A stretch of 64,000 bases of DNA from Flavobacteriales bacterium UBA4466 (GTDB lineage Bacteria > Bacteroidota > Bacteroidia > Flavobacteriales_D > Crocinitomicaceae). This document shows positions 8,720-18,200 of this stretch, piece by piece. The stretch lies in the NCBI GenBank assembly GCA_905182335.1, contig CAJJBE010000004.1, positions 124,001 through 188,000 of the forward strand, in the 5' to 3' direction. A program made the position numbers and the translations under genes. Positions within the stretch are counted from its first letter, which is position 1; every line of letters begins with the position of its first letter. A model generated the notes under the pieces. The model was not told the origin of the DNA. It saw only the letters and a program-made list of their open reading frames with translations, and ran no database searches.

Positions 8720-9778
8720 ATGAAAAAATTATTACTATGTACGAGCTTACTTCTAGTGGGTTCTGCTTTTGGTCAATACTCAGAGGACTTTGAGGGGACT
8801 ACAGGTACGGCATTACCTTCTGGCTGGACACAAGTCACAGCTGCTACAGATGGAGGTTACCTTTCGGGAACGGACATGTCAAGTGAGTATTTTCCAATAC
8901 CAGCTCATACACGTTATGTAGGTACAAATGATGATGCTTGTGATTGTGATAAGGCAAACGAAAAATTGATTTCTACTTCATTTATTGTTCCAACAAACGG
9001 AATATTATCATTTGAATATGTTTTACCAGGTGGATATGGCGAAACGGCTGAAGTTGGTATCTCTACTGATGGCGGCACTACAAGCACACAAGTTATTACT
9101 TTAGCTCCTGCTGGGGATTGGACTACAGCATCTGCGAACATATCTTCTTATGCTGGTCAAACAGTTAATATCGTTTGGAATTACAACGACCAAGGCGTAT
9201 GGGCGTATGGGTTAATGCTTGATGATGTTGATGTTTTTACACCGGCAACAGTTGATATGGAAATGACTGCTCTTACTACAATTTCTACAGTCGTTGCTGG
9301 AAATGCAGCTATTACAGGAACTGTAACAAGCTTCGGTGCTGATGTAGTGAACTCTATTGAAGTAACATGGGATGATGGTTCAGGATCAAACTCTGCTACC
9401 TTTCCTGTTAGCTTAAACTATGGTGATACATATAATTTTACGCATACAACATCATTAGTTGCAGCAGCTGGAATGACTTATAATCTTAACGTCTGTGTTG
9501 TTGCTAATTCAGATGCGGATCCTTCTAACAACTGTGTTTCAGGTGTTATAAGTGCTGTGTCTGAGCTTGTACCTAAAGTTACTGTTGGTGAAGAGAAAAC
9601 AGGTGAATGGTGCGGATGGTGTCCTCGTGGTGCTGTTGCATTAGCTAATATGTCTTTATCTAATCCTTCTGATTTTATTGGTATTGCTGTCCATAATGGA
9701 GATGCAATGACTGTGTCGTCTTACGATGGTGGCATTGGCGAACTATGTTCCAGGAGGATACCCAGGAGGAGGAGTTGA
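8720..9778 (+). CDS. Omp28-like secreted protein, N-terminal part of a frameshifted gene
   Basis: This is the first half of a gene that runs on in another frame from 9726. It encodes 352 residues before a premature TGA. A signal peptide (MKKLLLCTSLLLVGSAFGQ) is followed by a choice-of-anchor/MAM-like beta domain at about residues 20-172 (YSEDFEGTTGTALPSGW to LMLDDVDVF), then a CARDB-like module at about 176-280, then the start of an Omp28-type thioredoxin fold with a CxxC centre (GEWCGWCPRG) near residue 297. The last eleven or so residues (ELCSRRIPRRRS) are out-of-frame translation. Joined to 9726-10589 the product would be about 622 residues. Without the second half the protein lacks its type IX sorting domain and would not be anchored or secreted properly (inference). 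Confidence 0.8.
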   Translation: MKKLLLCTSLLLVGSAFGQYSEDFEGTTGTALPSGWTQVTAATDGGYLSGTDMSSEYFPIPAHTRYVGTNDDACDCDKANEKLISTSFIVPTNGILSFEYVLPGGYGETAEVGISTDGGTTSTQVITLAPAGDWTTASANISSYAGQTVNIVWNYNDQGVWAYGLMLDDVDVFTPATVDMEMTALTTISTVVAGNAAITGTVTSFGADVVNSIEVTWDDGSGSNSATFPVSLNYGDTYNFTHTTSLVAAAGMTYNLNVCVVANSDADPSNNCVSGVISAVSELVPKVTVGEEKTGEWCGWCPRGAVALANMSLSNPSDFIGIAVHNGDAMTVSSYDGGIGELCSRRIPRRRS

Positions 9779-10589
9779 TCGTGTTGAATCAGGGGATCCT
9801 GGTGACTTTCTAGCAATGCACAACGCGCGCGCTAGCATGATTCCTCCCGCTTCTGTTTCTGTAAATAGTGAGATTAATGGCTCAACTGCTACAGTTACTG
9901 TTTCTGCTGATTTTGTAGGTGCTTTGTCTGGAGACTATAGATTAGCTGTCGTTCTTATTGAAGATGCTGTTTCTGGATCAGGACAAGCTAACTATTATAA
10001 TGATGGACAATCTGGAGCAATGGCTTTCCCAAACACAGGTTCTATGCCTAATTTTAACTTTGTTGGTGGAGGTGCTACCGTCACTCCAGTATTGCATGAT
10101 CATGTTGCTAGAGCTTTAGGAAGTAACCAAATTAATGGAGCACCAGGCTCATTGCCTAACTCAATTAGTTCAGGCTCTAATCATACACATACGTATACTT
10201 TTCCAATTAATTCTTCATGGTCTCCTTGGAAAATGCATGCAGTAGGAATGCTCGTAAATGGAACTACAGGTGAAATTTTAAACGCAGGTATTACAAGTGG
10301 TGTTTTAGGGTTAAATGATTTAGCCGAAAATAACTTTAATGTTAGTGCTATTCCTAATCCAACTAATGGTGTATCTAACATTATGGTCGATTTAGATATT
10401 GCTGCTGAAATGAGTATCGTTGTTGTTGATGTTATTGGAAATGTTGTTTATAACATGACAAGTACTGAAATAGCAGCTGGATCTTATAAAGCTTCAGTTG
10501 ATTTATCTAACAATGCGAATGGTGTTTATTTTGCACAAGTTGTATTGAATGACACAGTTAAGACGGTTAAAATTATCGTTGAAAAATAA
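9726..10589 (+). CDS. Omp28-like secreted protein, C-terminal part with T9SS type A sorting domain (frameshifted)
   Basis: This frame continues the Omp28-like gene after a one-base shift near 9737-9741. In frame from 9741 it reads NYVPGGYPGGGVDR, which joins naturally to SSYDGGIG from the upstream frame. The ATG at 9726 precedes the join and is probably not a true start. The rest is the Omp28 C-terminal beta domain and, from about residue 205, a type A sorting domain (VSAIPNPTNGVSNIMV ... GVYFAQVVLNDTVKTVKI) that directs export through the type IX system. On its own this piece has no signal peptide. A strong terminator follows. Confidence 0.75.
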   Translation: MVALANYVPGGYPGGGVDRVESGDPGDFLAMHNARASMIPPASVSVNSEINGSTATVTVSADFVGALSGDYRLAVVLIEDAVSGSGQANYYNDGQSGAMAFPNTGSMPNFNFVGGGATVTPVLHDHVARALGSNQINGAPGSLPNSISSGSNHTHTYTFPINSSWSPWKMHAVGMLVNGTTGEILNAGITSGVLGLNDLAENNFNVSAIPNPTNGVSNIMVDLDIAAEMSIVVVDVIGNVVYNMTSTEIAAGSYKASVDLSNNANGVYFAQVVLNDTVKTVKIIVEK

Positions 10590-10612
10590 TTAGTGTATAT
10601 ATATTAATAATT

Positions 10613-10642
10613 AAGCCCTGAATTTTATTCAGGGCTTTTTTT
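10613..10642 (+). terminator. Rho-independent terminator after the Omp28-like gene
   Basis: GCCCTGAA (10615-10622) pairs with TTCAGGGC (10628-10635) across a five-base loop and is followed by T7 (10636-10642). It lies only ten bases before the next ATG, so the downstream gene must be read through or have a promoter inside this region. Confidence 0.9.
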
Positions 10643-10652
10643 ACCTTTAAGG

Positions 10653-12290
10653 ATGAATAAAAGTTTGATTATTTTTTTGTTGCTTACTTCTTTCAGTTTT
10701 GGACAGCAAACAGTAGGGCTATTTCAGTATACAACAGATGCTTTTCCAGGGTATACATTGTTTGCGCCATCGGGATCTGACAATACTTGGTTAATTGACA
10801 ATTGTGGAGACGCACAATATATTTGGCAAAGCTCATATAGACCAGGTGCTAGCGTTGATTTATTAGATGATGGAACATTGATTAGAGCTTGTAGGTTTGA
10901 TAATGAATCTCAAATTAGTGCAGGAGGTGCAGGAGGAAGAATTGAGGCAATTCAGCTAGACCAACAAATCGCATGGTCTTTTGAGTATTCGAATGATTCC
11001 GTAAGGTTACACCATGATTTTGAATTAATGGATAATGGCAACATATTAATGATCGCGTGGGATGCCAAAACACAGCAGCAAGTGATTGATGCGGGTAGAG
11101 AACCTATAATTACTACAGCAAATGGACTTTGGCCAGATCACGTTATTGAGTACGACCCAGTAAATGATGAAATTGTTTGGAGGTGGAATGCTTGGGATCA
11201 TCTTGTTCAAGAGTTTGATGCTACTAAGCCAAATTATGGAATAGTGGCTGATCATCCGGAGTTATTTAATCTAAATTTTGATCGTGGGAATGGACAACCT
11301 GATTGGCAACATTTTAATTCAATAGCTTATAATGAAGAACTAGATCAGATTGTACTATCAAGTCCTTTTTGGAACGAGGTATACATAATTGATCATTCAA
11401 CTTCTAGTCTTGAGGCCGCGAGCCACTCAGGAGGTGAATATGGGAAGGGAGGAGATATTCTTTGGCGTTGGGGTAACCCAGAAATGTATGGAGCTGGCGA
11501 CAGCACTAATCAGCAATTATTTTTTCAACATGATGCGCATTGGATTCCTTCAGGTTATCGTCATGAAAACAAGTTGATTTTATATAATAATGGACAGGGG
11601 AGAAGTCCTGAAGAGTATTCAACAGTCGATATAATTGCACCTTTAATTCTTTCTGATGGTAATTATGGAATGGACGCATCAGGGAACTATTTTCCTGATT
11701 TTCCTGATTACATCTACACCGCTCCCAGTGAAACGACTTTTTTTAGTCACATTGTATCAAGCGCAGATATGCTTCCAAATGGAAATATAATTATTGATGA
11801 AGGGTCGAAAGGCCACTTTTTTGAGGTTGACAGTTCAGGTGTTCTTGTTTGGGATTATGTCAATCCAATAGTTCAAAATAATAATATTTTAGCTCAAGAG
11901 GAACCCGTTAATGGTCAACAAGCATTAGTTTTTAGAGCTCGGAGAATAGCGCATGATTATCCTGGTGTAATGGTGTTACCAATGACAAATACAGGTCCGA
12001 TTGAGCTACAGCCATATCAAAGTAACTGCCTAACTCAGTTAAGCTTGAGCAAGAAAGAAATTAAATCTTTACGGGTCTATCCTTCACCTACTTCAGGGGC
12101 ACTATTTGTTCAGAATGTAGATGCTAGCATGGATTATTCTATTTGTAATTCCCTAGGGCAAGTAATTATTTCAGGAACATTTAATAGTCATTCTATAAAT
12201 GTAAATAAATTGGATTCTGGCACTTACTTTTTAATGATTTTAGATACAAACACCGGAGTAAACTCAACAGCTTCGTTCGTTAAAAATTAG
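10653..12290 (+). CDS. Secreted arylsulfotransferase (ASST)-fold protein with T9SS sorting domain
   Basis: The protein has 545 residues: a signal peptide (MNKSLIIFLLLTSFSFGQ), then a beta-propeller of the arylsulfotransferase family. It shows the repeated W-containing blades and the typical histidine-rich segments LHHDFELMDNGNILMIAWD, LWPDHVIEYDP, DWQHFNSIAYN and FQHDAHWIPSG. The C-terminus from about residue 465 is a type A sorting domain (LRVYPSPTSGALFVQN ... GTYFLMILDT). The family transfers sulfate between phenols in some bacteria, but many Bacteroidota relatives have no tested activity, so the enzymatic role is uncertain. It probably acts outside the cell. A paralogue of the same architecture is at 53530-54894. 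Confidence 0.82.
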   Translation: MNKSLIIFLLLTSFSFGQQTVGLFQYTTDAFPGYTLFAPSGSDNTWLIDNCGDAQYIWQSSYRPGASVDLLDDGTLIRACRFDNESQISAGGAGGRIEAIQLDQQIAWSFEYSNDSVRLHHDFELMDNGNILMIAWDAKTQQQVIDAGREPIITTANGLWPDHVIEYDPVNDEIVWRWNAWDHLVQEFDATKPNYGIVADHPELFNLNFDRGNGQPDWQHFNSIAYNEELDQIVLSSPFWNEVYIIDHSTSSLEAASHSGGEYGKGGDILWRWGNPEMYGAGDSTNQQLFFQHDAHWIPSGYRHENKLILYNNGQGRSPEEYSTVDIIAPLILSDGNYGMDASGNYFPDFPDYIYTAPSETTFFSHIVSSADMLPNGNIIIDEGSKGHFFEVDSSGVLVWDYVNPIVQNNNILAQEEPVNGQQALVFRARRIAHDYPGVMVLPMTNTGPIELQPYQSNCLTQLSLSKKEIKSLRVYPSPTSGALFVQNVDASMDYSICNSLGQVIISGTFNSHSINVNKLDSGTYFLMILDTNTGVNSTASFVKN

Positions 12291-12394
12291 ATTAAACCCA
12301 CTATATCTATTCGCCTAAGAGCTTGACTTTATTGTCTCTGTGGTCACTTGTTACAAATGGTTTTAGTACCTTTATCAGCTTGAAAATACCCTAT

Positions 12395-14659
12395 ATGTCA
12401 AAAATTAGAAAACAAGATGCCTTGGATTATCACTCAGCTGGAAAACCAGGGAAAATTGAGGTAGTTCCCACGAAACCGTATGCAACACAAAGAGACCTTT
12501 CATTAGCTTATTCTCCTGGTGTAGCAGAGCCTTGCCTGGAAATTGCTAAAAACCCAGAGGACGTCTATAAATATACAAGTAAAGGAAATTTAGTTGCTGT
12601 AATATCCAATGGAACTTCGGTTCTTGGACTTGGAAATATAGGGGCAGCGGCATCAAAACCTGTAATGGAAGGGAAAGGACTTCTATTCAAGATATTTGCG
12701 GATATTGATGTATTTGACATTGAAGTTGACGCTTCCGACCCAGAAATTTTTATTCAAACAGTGAAGGCAATTGCTCCTACTTTTGGTGGGATTAACCTCG
12801 AAGATATTAAGGCCCCCGAGGCTTTTGAGATAGAGCGAAGACTTAAAGAGGAATTGGATATCCCTGTAATGCATGATGATCAACATGGAACGGCAATTAT
12901 TTCATCTGCTGCTTTGTTGAATGCATTAGAGTTAGCAAAAAAGAAAATTGAAAAAGTGAAGATTGTTGTTTCTGGAGCTGGAGCTTCGGCTCTTTCTTGT
13001 GCGAAGTTATATCATGCTCTTGGAGCAAAAATTGAAAATATCTTCATGTTTGATTCGAAAGGGTTAATTCATGCAGGCCGTCAAGATTTAGACGATACAA
13101 AGAAGCTTTTTGCTAAACACACGAAGACAGTTGAATTTGCAGAAGCTTTTAAAAAAGCAGATGTTTTTCTTGGGCTTTCTAGAGGGGGCCTTGTAGATAA
13201 AGAGATGATTAAGAAAATGGCTAAAGATCCGATTGTATTTGCATTAGCGAATCCAGACCCAGAAATCTCTTACAAAGATGCAACATCGGTTCGTGAAGAT
13301 ATTATAATGGCTACCGGAAGGTCTGATCATCCTAATCAAGTAAATAATGTTCTTGGATTCCCATTCATTTTTAGAGGGGCCCTCGATGTAAGGGCAAAAA
13401 CGATTAATGAAGAAATGAAATTGGCTGCGGTTAATGCAATTGCCTCATTGGCCAAAGAGTCTATTCCTGAAGAGGTAATTGAGGCATACGGAGAAAAGAA
13501 TATTTCTTTTGGGAGAGAACAATTTATACCAAAACCATTAGACCCGCGGTTGATTTATTACGTTGCCCCAGCAGTTGCTAAAGCTGCAATGGATTCAGGT
13601 GTAGCTTTAGCTCCAATTGAAGATTGGGAGGCTTACGAAATGGAATTGAAAAACCGACTTGGCCTAGATAATAAACTGATCAGAAATATTACAGAAAAGG
13701 CACAGCGTTCTCCTAAGCGTGTAGTTTTTGCTGAAGCTGACAACATTAAAATACTTAAGGCTGCTCAAACGGCATTTGAAGAAGGTATAGCGATTCCTAT
13801 TTTATTAGGACGTAAAGCAAAAATAGAGTTGTTAATTGAAGAATATAGCCTTGAATTTTCAGATGTGGAGATTGTCGATCCAAAATCTGATGAAGAGACC
13901 GATCGTAGAACCCAGTTTGGGCTAGCTTTCTTTGAAAAAAGAATAAGAAAAGGTGTTACAGAGTATGAGGCAATTCAAATTATGCGTGAGCGTAATCACT
14001 TCGGTGCAATGATGGTTGAAATGGGGGATGCTGATGCAATGATTTCAGGCATTACTCGAAATTATCGTGACGTTCTTAGACCGGCAATTCAAACAGTTGG
14101 ACTTCAGAAAGAGATTACGAAAGTGGCAGGAATGTATATTTTAAACACGAAGAGAGGGCCATTATTTTTGGCTGACACAACGATAAACTTAAATCCATCG
14201 GCAGAGGATATTGCAGAGATTACGTCGAACGTAGCGAAGACAATTCGCAAGTTTAAAGTGACACCGAGAGTAGCCTTATTGAGTTACTCAAATTTCGGGT
14301 CAGGGGTTGGTGAGGACGCTAAAAAAATGTCTAAAGCAGTTGAGATTATTAGAGAGAACGATCCTCATTTAATTGTTGATGGGGAAGTTCAGGCCAATTT
14401 TGCATTAAACAATGCCTTAATGAATGAACAATTTTCATTTTCGACGTTAGCAAACAAGAAAGTTAATACACTGATATTTCCTAACTTATCCTCTGGGAAT
14501 ATTGCATATAAACTTTTACAAGAAATGACCGAAGGTGACGCCATTGGGCCAGTACTTGTAGGATTGAAAAAATCTATTCACGTATTACAAATGGGCTCTT
14601 CCGTTCGTGAGATTATCAACATGGTTAAAGTCGCAGTTGTGGATGCTCAAAACAAATAA
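12395..14659 (+). CDS. maeB: NADP-dependent malic enzyme with C-terminal phosphate acetyltransferase domain (MaeB)
   Basis: MaeB decarboxylates malate to pyruvate with NADP+, feeding biosynthesis. The start at 12395 gives [20 protein letters not shown], the family N-terminus; the upstream TTG at 12323 would add an unlikely 24-residue leader. Length is then 754 residues. The malic domain (about 15-155) has [24 protein letters not shown] and [12 protein letters not shown]. The Rossmann domain has [15 protein letters not shown] near residue 193 and [10 protein letters not shown]. From about residue 425 a PTA-like domain runs to the end ([13 protein letters not shown] ... [21 protein letters not shown]); in MaeB enzymes it is regulatory, binding acetyl-CoA, rather than catalytic. 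A TACCTTTA box at 12367-12374 may be its promoter. ruvA follows after three bases. Confidence 0.95.
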   Translation: MSKIRKQDALDYHSAGKPGKIEVVPTKPYATQRDLSLAYSPGVAEPCLEIAKNPEDVYKYTSKGNLVAVISNGTSVLGLGNIGAAASKPVMEGKGLLFKIFADIDVFDIEVDASDPEIFIQTVKAIAPTFGGINLEDIKAPEAFEIERRLKEELDIPVMHDDQHGTAIISSAALLNALELAKKKIEKVKIVVSGAGASALSCAKLYHALGAKIENIFMFDSKGLIHAGRQDLDDTKKLFAKHTKTVEFAEAFKKADVFLGLSRGGLVDKEMIKKMAKDPIVFALANPDPEISYKDATSVREDIIMATGRSDHPNQVNNVLGFPFIFRGALDVRAKTINEEMKLAAVNAIASLAKESIPEEVIEAYGEKNISFGREQFIPKPLDPRLIYYVAPAVAKAAMDSGVALAPIEDWEAYEMELKNRLGLDNKLIRNITEKAQRSPKRVVFAEADNIKILKAAQTAFEEGIAIPILLGRKAKIELLIEEYSLEFSDVEIVDPKSDEETDRRTQFGLAFFEKRIRKGVTEYEAIQIMRERNHFGAMMVEMGDADAMISGITRNYRDVLRPAIQTVGLQKEITKVAGMYILNTKRGPLFLADTTINLNPSAEDIAEITSNVAKTIRKFKVTPRVALLSYSNFGSGVGEDAKKMSKAVEIIRENDPHLIVDGEVQANFALNNALMNEQFSFSTLANKKVNTLIFPNLSSGNIAYKLLQEMTEGDAIGPVLVGLKKSIHVLQMGSSVREIINMVKVAVVDAQNK

Positions 14660-14662
14660 AGA

Positions 14663-15238
14663 ATGATAGGACAATTAAACGGAAGATTAATAGAAAAGAA
14701 TCCTACAAATCTTGTTATTGATTGTGGTGGTGTAGGCTATGAAGTAAAAATATCATTGAATACATTCAGCGCTTTAGGCTCAGATGAAAGCATTCGTGTA
14801 TATACCAAGCTGGTGGTTCGCGAAGATGCTCAGATTTTATATGGATTTGCTGATGTTGTAGAACGTGAAATGTTTAACCACTTAGTTTCAGTATCTGGTA
14901 TTGGACCGAATACTGCTATGATTATGCTTTCATCTTTGCTTCCAGAGGAAATTGCTGTAGCAATTCAGTCAGAAGATGTAAAAACAATTCAAAGTATAAA
15001 AGGGATAGGAGCTAAGACTGCACAGCGTGTTATTATAGACTTGAAGGATAAAATGGTGAAAATGGCATTCTCAACTGAAAATATCTTCAATTCAAACAAT
15101 ACTAATCAATTTGATGCGTTAACTGCTTTGGTTTCCTTAGGTTTTGATAAAAAGTCTGCGGAGAAAGCTGTCGATAAAGTTAGCACTGGAGAAGAATCTG
15201 TTGAACAATTGATTAAGGAGGCATTGAAAATATTATAG
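14663..15238 (+). CDS. ruvA: Holliday junction branch migration protein RuvA
   Basis: RuvA binds four-way DNA junctions and loads RuvB. Its 191 residues include the N-terminal OB-fold (MIGQLNGRLIEKNPTNLVIDCGGVGYEV), the paired helix-hairpin-helix motifs LVSVSGIGPNTAMIML (near residue 73) and IQSIKGIGAKTAQRVIIDLKDK (near 110), and the C-terminal RuvB-contacting domain (about 148-191). It sits between maeB and sprA, an arrangement common in Bacteroidota, while its partner ruvB is about 30 kb away at 44884. Spacing to both neighbours is only a few bases. Confidence 0.97.
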   Translation: MIGQLNGRLIEKNPTNLVIDCGGVGYEVKISLNTFSALGSDESIRVYTKLVVREDAQILYGFADVVEREMFNHLVSVSGIGPNTAMIMLSSLLPEEIAVAIQSEDVKTIQSIKGIGAKTAQRVIIDLKDKMVKMAFSTENIFNSNNTNQFDALTALVSLGFDKKSAEKAVDKVSTGEESVEQLIKEALKIL

Positions 15239-15263
15239 ATTGAGAACGATTAGATTGCTACAT

Positions 15264-18200
15264 ATGAAATGTACTCTTGCCTTGCTGCTTTTTTTTGCTG
15301 GGTGGAGCTATGGACAGGATACTCTAGTCTATCCAATCAATAATAATATTGACCCTACACAAACGACTCCCCAAAGCTTTGATTTAGGGGACCCTAGTTC
15401 TGTCCAACCTACTATTGTATATGACCCCGTAACAGGCACATATATTTTTCAAGAAACGATAGGAGAGTTGAATTATCGCAATCCTTCGATGATGACACTC
15501 GAGGAGTATATTGAATATGAGCGTCAAAAAGCATTACAAGATAATTGGAAAGAAAAAATAGATGAGCAAACAGCAGAAAATCAACCATTAGAATTCCCAA
15601 TTAAAATTGGAAGTAAAGTCTTTGAAAACTTCTTTGGTTCTGATCAGATTACAATTCGCCCTCAAGGTAGTGTTGAGCTGTCTTTTGGTGTTAATTCTTC
15701 TAGATATGACAACCCCTTAATTCCTGTAAGACAACGAAAAATTACGCGGTTTGATTTCGATCAGCAAATTAACTTAAACTTAGTTGGTCAGATTGGAACT
15801 AAATTAAAACTGGGAGTTAGCTATAATACACAAGCAGCATTCGACTTTGATAATGTTTCAAAACTTGAGTATGCGGGTAATGAAGATCAAATTATTCAGA
15901 AAATTGCATTAGGGAATGTAGCAATGGAGCTGCCAACGTCTTTAATTCAAGGTTCTCAAACTTTATTTGGTGCAAGTACGCAATTGAAGTTTGGTAAAAC
16001 AACCGTTGATTTAATTGCGGCATCTTCGAAAGGAAGACGTCAAGAAATAAATATTACAGGGAAAGCTCAAGTTCAAGAATTTGAATTGACTGCAGATAAC
16101 TACGAAGCAAATCGCCACTACTTCCTAAACCTTTATCATAAAGATCATTACGATGAAGGAATGTCAACACTTCCCATTGTAAACTCTACTATTAATATCA
16201 ATCGTATAGAGGTCTGGTTAACGAATAAAACAAACAACACTGAGAATACAAGAAATATTATTGCATTCACTGATTTGGGGGAAGAAAAAGCATATAATTG
16301 CGAAGGTAATCCAGGCTCTTTTACAGGAGTAGATTTACCATCAAACAATGCTAATGGCATTTATAAATGGGCTTCGGTTGATGAGCCTAACATCAGAACT
16401 TTCGTCAATTCTGTAGCTTCATTAAGTAGTCAAGGAAGTCAGCCTGGACCATTCGAGCAAGCCGTTAATTATGAGAAAGTTGAGAATGCAAGAAAACTTA
16501 CAGAACAAGAATTTACTTACAATGCGCAATTAGGGTTCATATCCCTGAACCTTCCATTGAATAATGATGAGGTTTTGGCCGTTGCATATGAATATACCTA
16601 TCGTGGTGACACCTATCAAGTAGGGGAGTTCTCTACGGATGGTATTGACGGTCAGGATGCACTTTTATTAAAATTGATTAAACCAACAATTACAAACCCT
16701 AAGAATAAATTGTGGGATTTAATGATGAAGAACGTTTATTCAACAGGAGCATATCAAGTAGGTCAGGATGGGTTTAGATTAGATTTATTATATAACAATC
16801 CATCCACCTCTTTAATGGTTCCCTTCTTTCCGGCAGATAATTTAGGGCAAAATATTACAGGAATTGATGATAAGCAATTAGTTACTCTGCTAGATATGGA
16901 TAAGATTAATCAAAATAACCAACCTTTCTCGGATGGTATATTTGATTTTGTTCCAATTCAATTTAATGGTAATAGAGCTGAAAATGGTGGCACGATTAAT
17001 ACTAGAAATGGTCGTGTCTATTTCAGTACAGTTGAGCCATTTGGGAAAACACTGGCAGATAAATTAGATGCTGCAGGAGTTTCTGATGTAATTATTGATC
17101 GTGTTTCATATACTGAGCTATATGATTCAACAAAAACCGCAGCTCAACAAATTCCTAGTAAAAATAGATTCAGTTTTAAAGGAGAATACGAATCTTCAAT
17201 TACTTCTGATATTCCATTAAATGCATTGAACGTTCCTGAAGGTGCCGTGTCTATAACAGCAGGCGGAATAAGACTTACTGAGGGTGTTGACTATACAGTT
17301 GATTATAACTTGGGCCGTGTCAAAATCTTAAACTCGGGTATTCTTGAGTCAAATGCACCTATTAAAATTTCAATTGAAAGTAATTCTGTATTTGGATTCC
17401 AGTCGAAATCTCTCTTTGGAGCTCGTGTGGCCCATCGTTTTAGTAATCGATTGAATATAGGTGCTACGTGGATGCGAATGATGGAACGGCCCGTTACACA
17501 GAAAGTTGACATTGGAAGTGAACCATTTAAGAACAATGTAATTGGGCTTGACTTACAATTTAATGCTGATGTTCCATTTTTAACCAAACTTGTTGATTAT
17601 CTACCGGTTATTTCAACCAAAGAAAAATCGACAATTTCGTTTACAGGGGAGTTTGCGCATTTAATTCCAGGGCAACCTAAGGCAATTAATAAAGAAGGGA
17701 CTTCTTATATTGATGATTTCGAAGGTGCCCAAAGTACAATTGATTTAAAGTCTGCTGCTTCTTGGCATTTAGCTTCTGTCCCTCAAGGGCAAATAGATTT
17801 ATTCCCTGAAGTGGTTAACAAAAACTTAACGGCTGGTTTCAAAAGAGCAAAAACATCTTGGTATACAATTGACCCATTATTTTATCAAAGCGGTAATTTA
17901 ACACCACAGCACATTATTAGCAATCCCGCACAGTTATCAGATAGTAGAATGCGTGCAGTAAATCAAAAGGATATTTGGCCGAATTGGGACCCTCAATATG
18001 GGTCCATTCAAAACGTTCAAATGTTAGAACTAGGTTATTATCCAAAGGAACGGGGGATGTATAATTATGACACTACGAATACTGTAAATTCTGACGGTAC
18101 ATTTATCAATCCTGAAAATCGTTGGGGTGGTATAATGAGGTCATTGACTACAACAGATTTTGAACAAACAAACGTAGAATACATACAGCTATGGATGATG

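Noticed and set aside
9726-9778. Programmed frameshift in the Omp28-like gene
   Set aside because: No slippery heptamer, pseudoknot or pause signal is visible at the join, and the family is not known to use recoding.
12323-12394. TTG-initiated extension of the malic enzyme
   Set aside because: It would add 24 residues unlike the family, whereas the ATG at 12395 gives the usual N-terminus. A -7-like box lies inside the extension.
13670-14659. Independent phosphate acetyltransferase gene in the 3' part of maeB
   Set aside because: The frame is continuous with the malic enzyme and the fusion is the known MaeB architecture.
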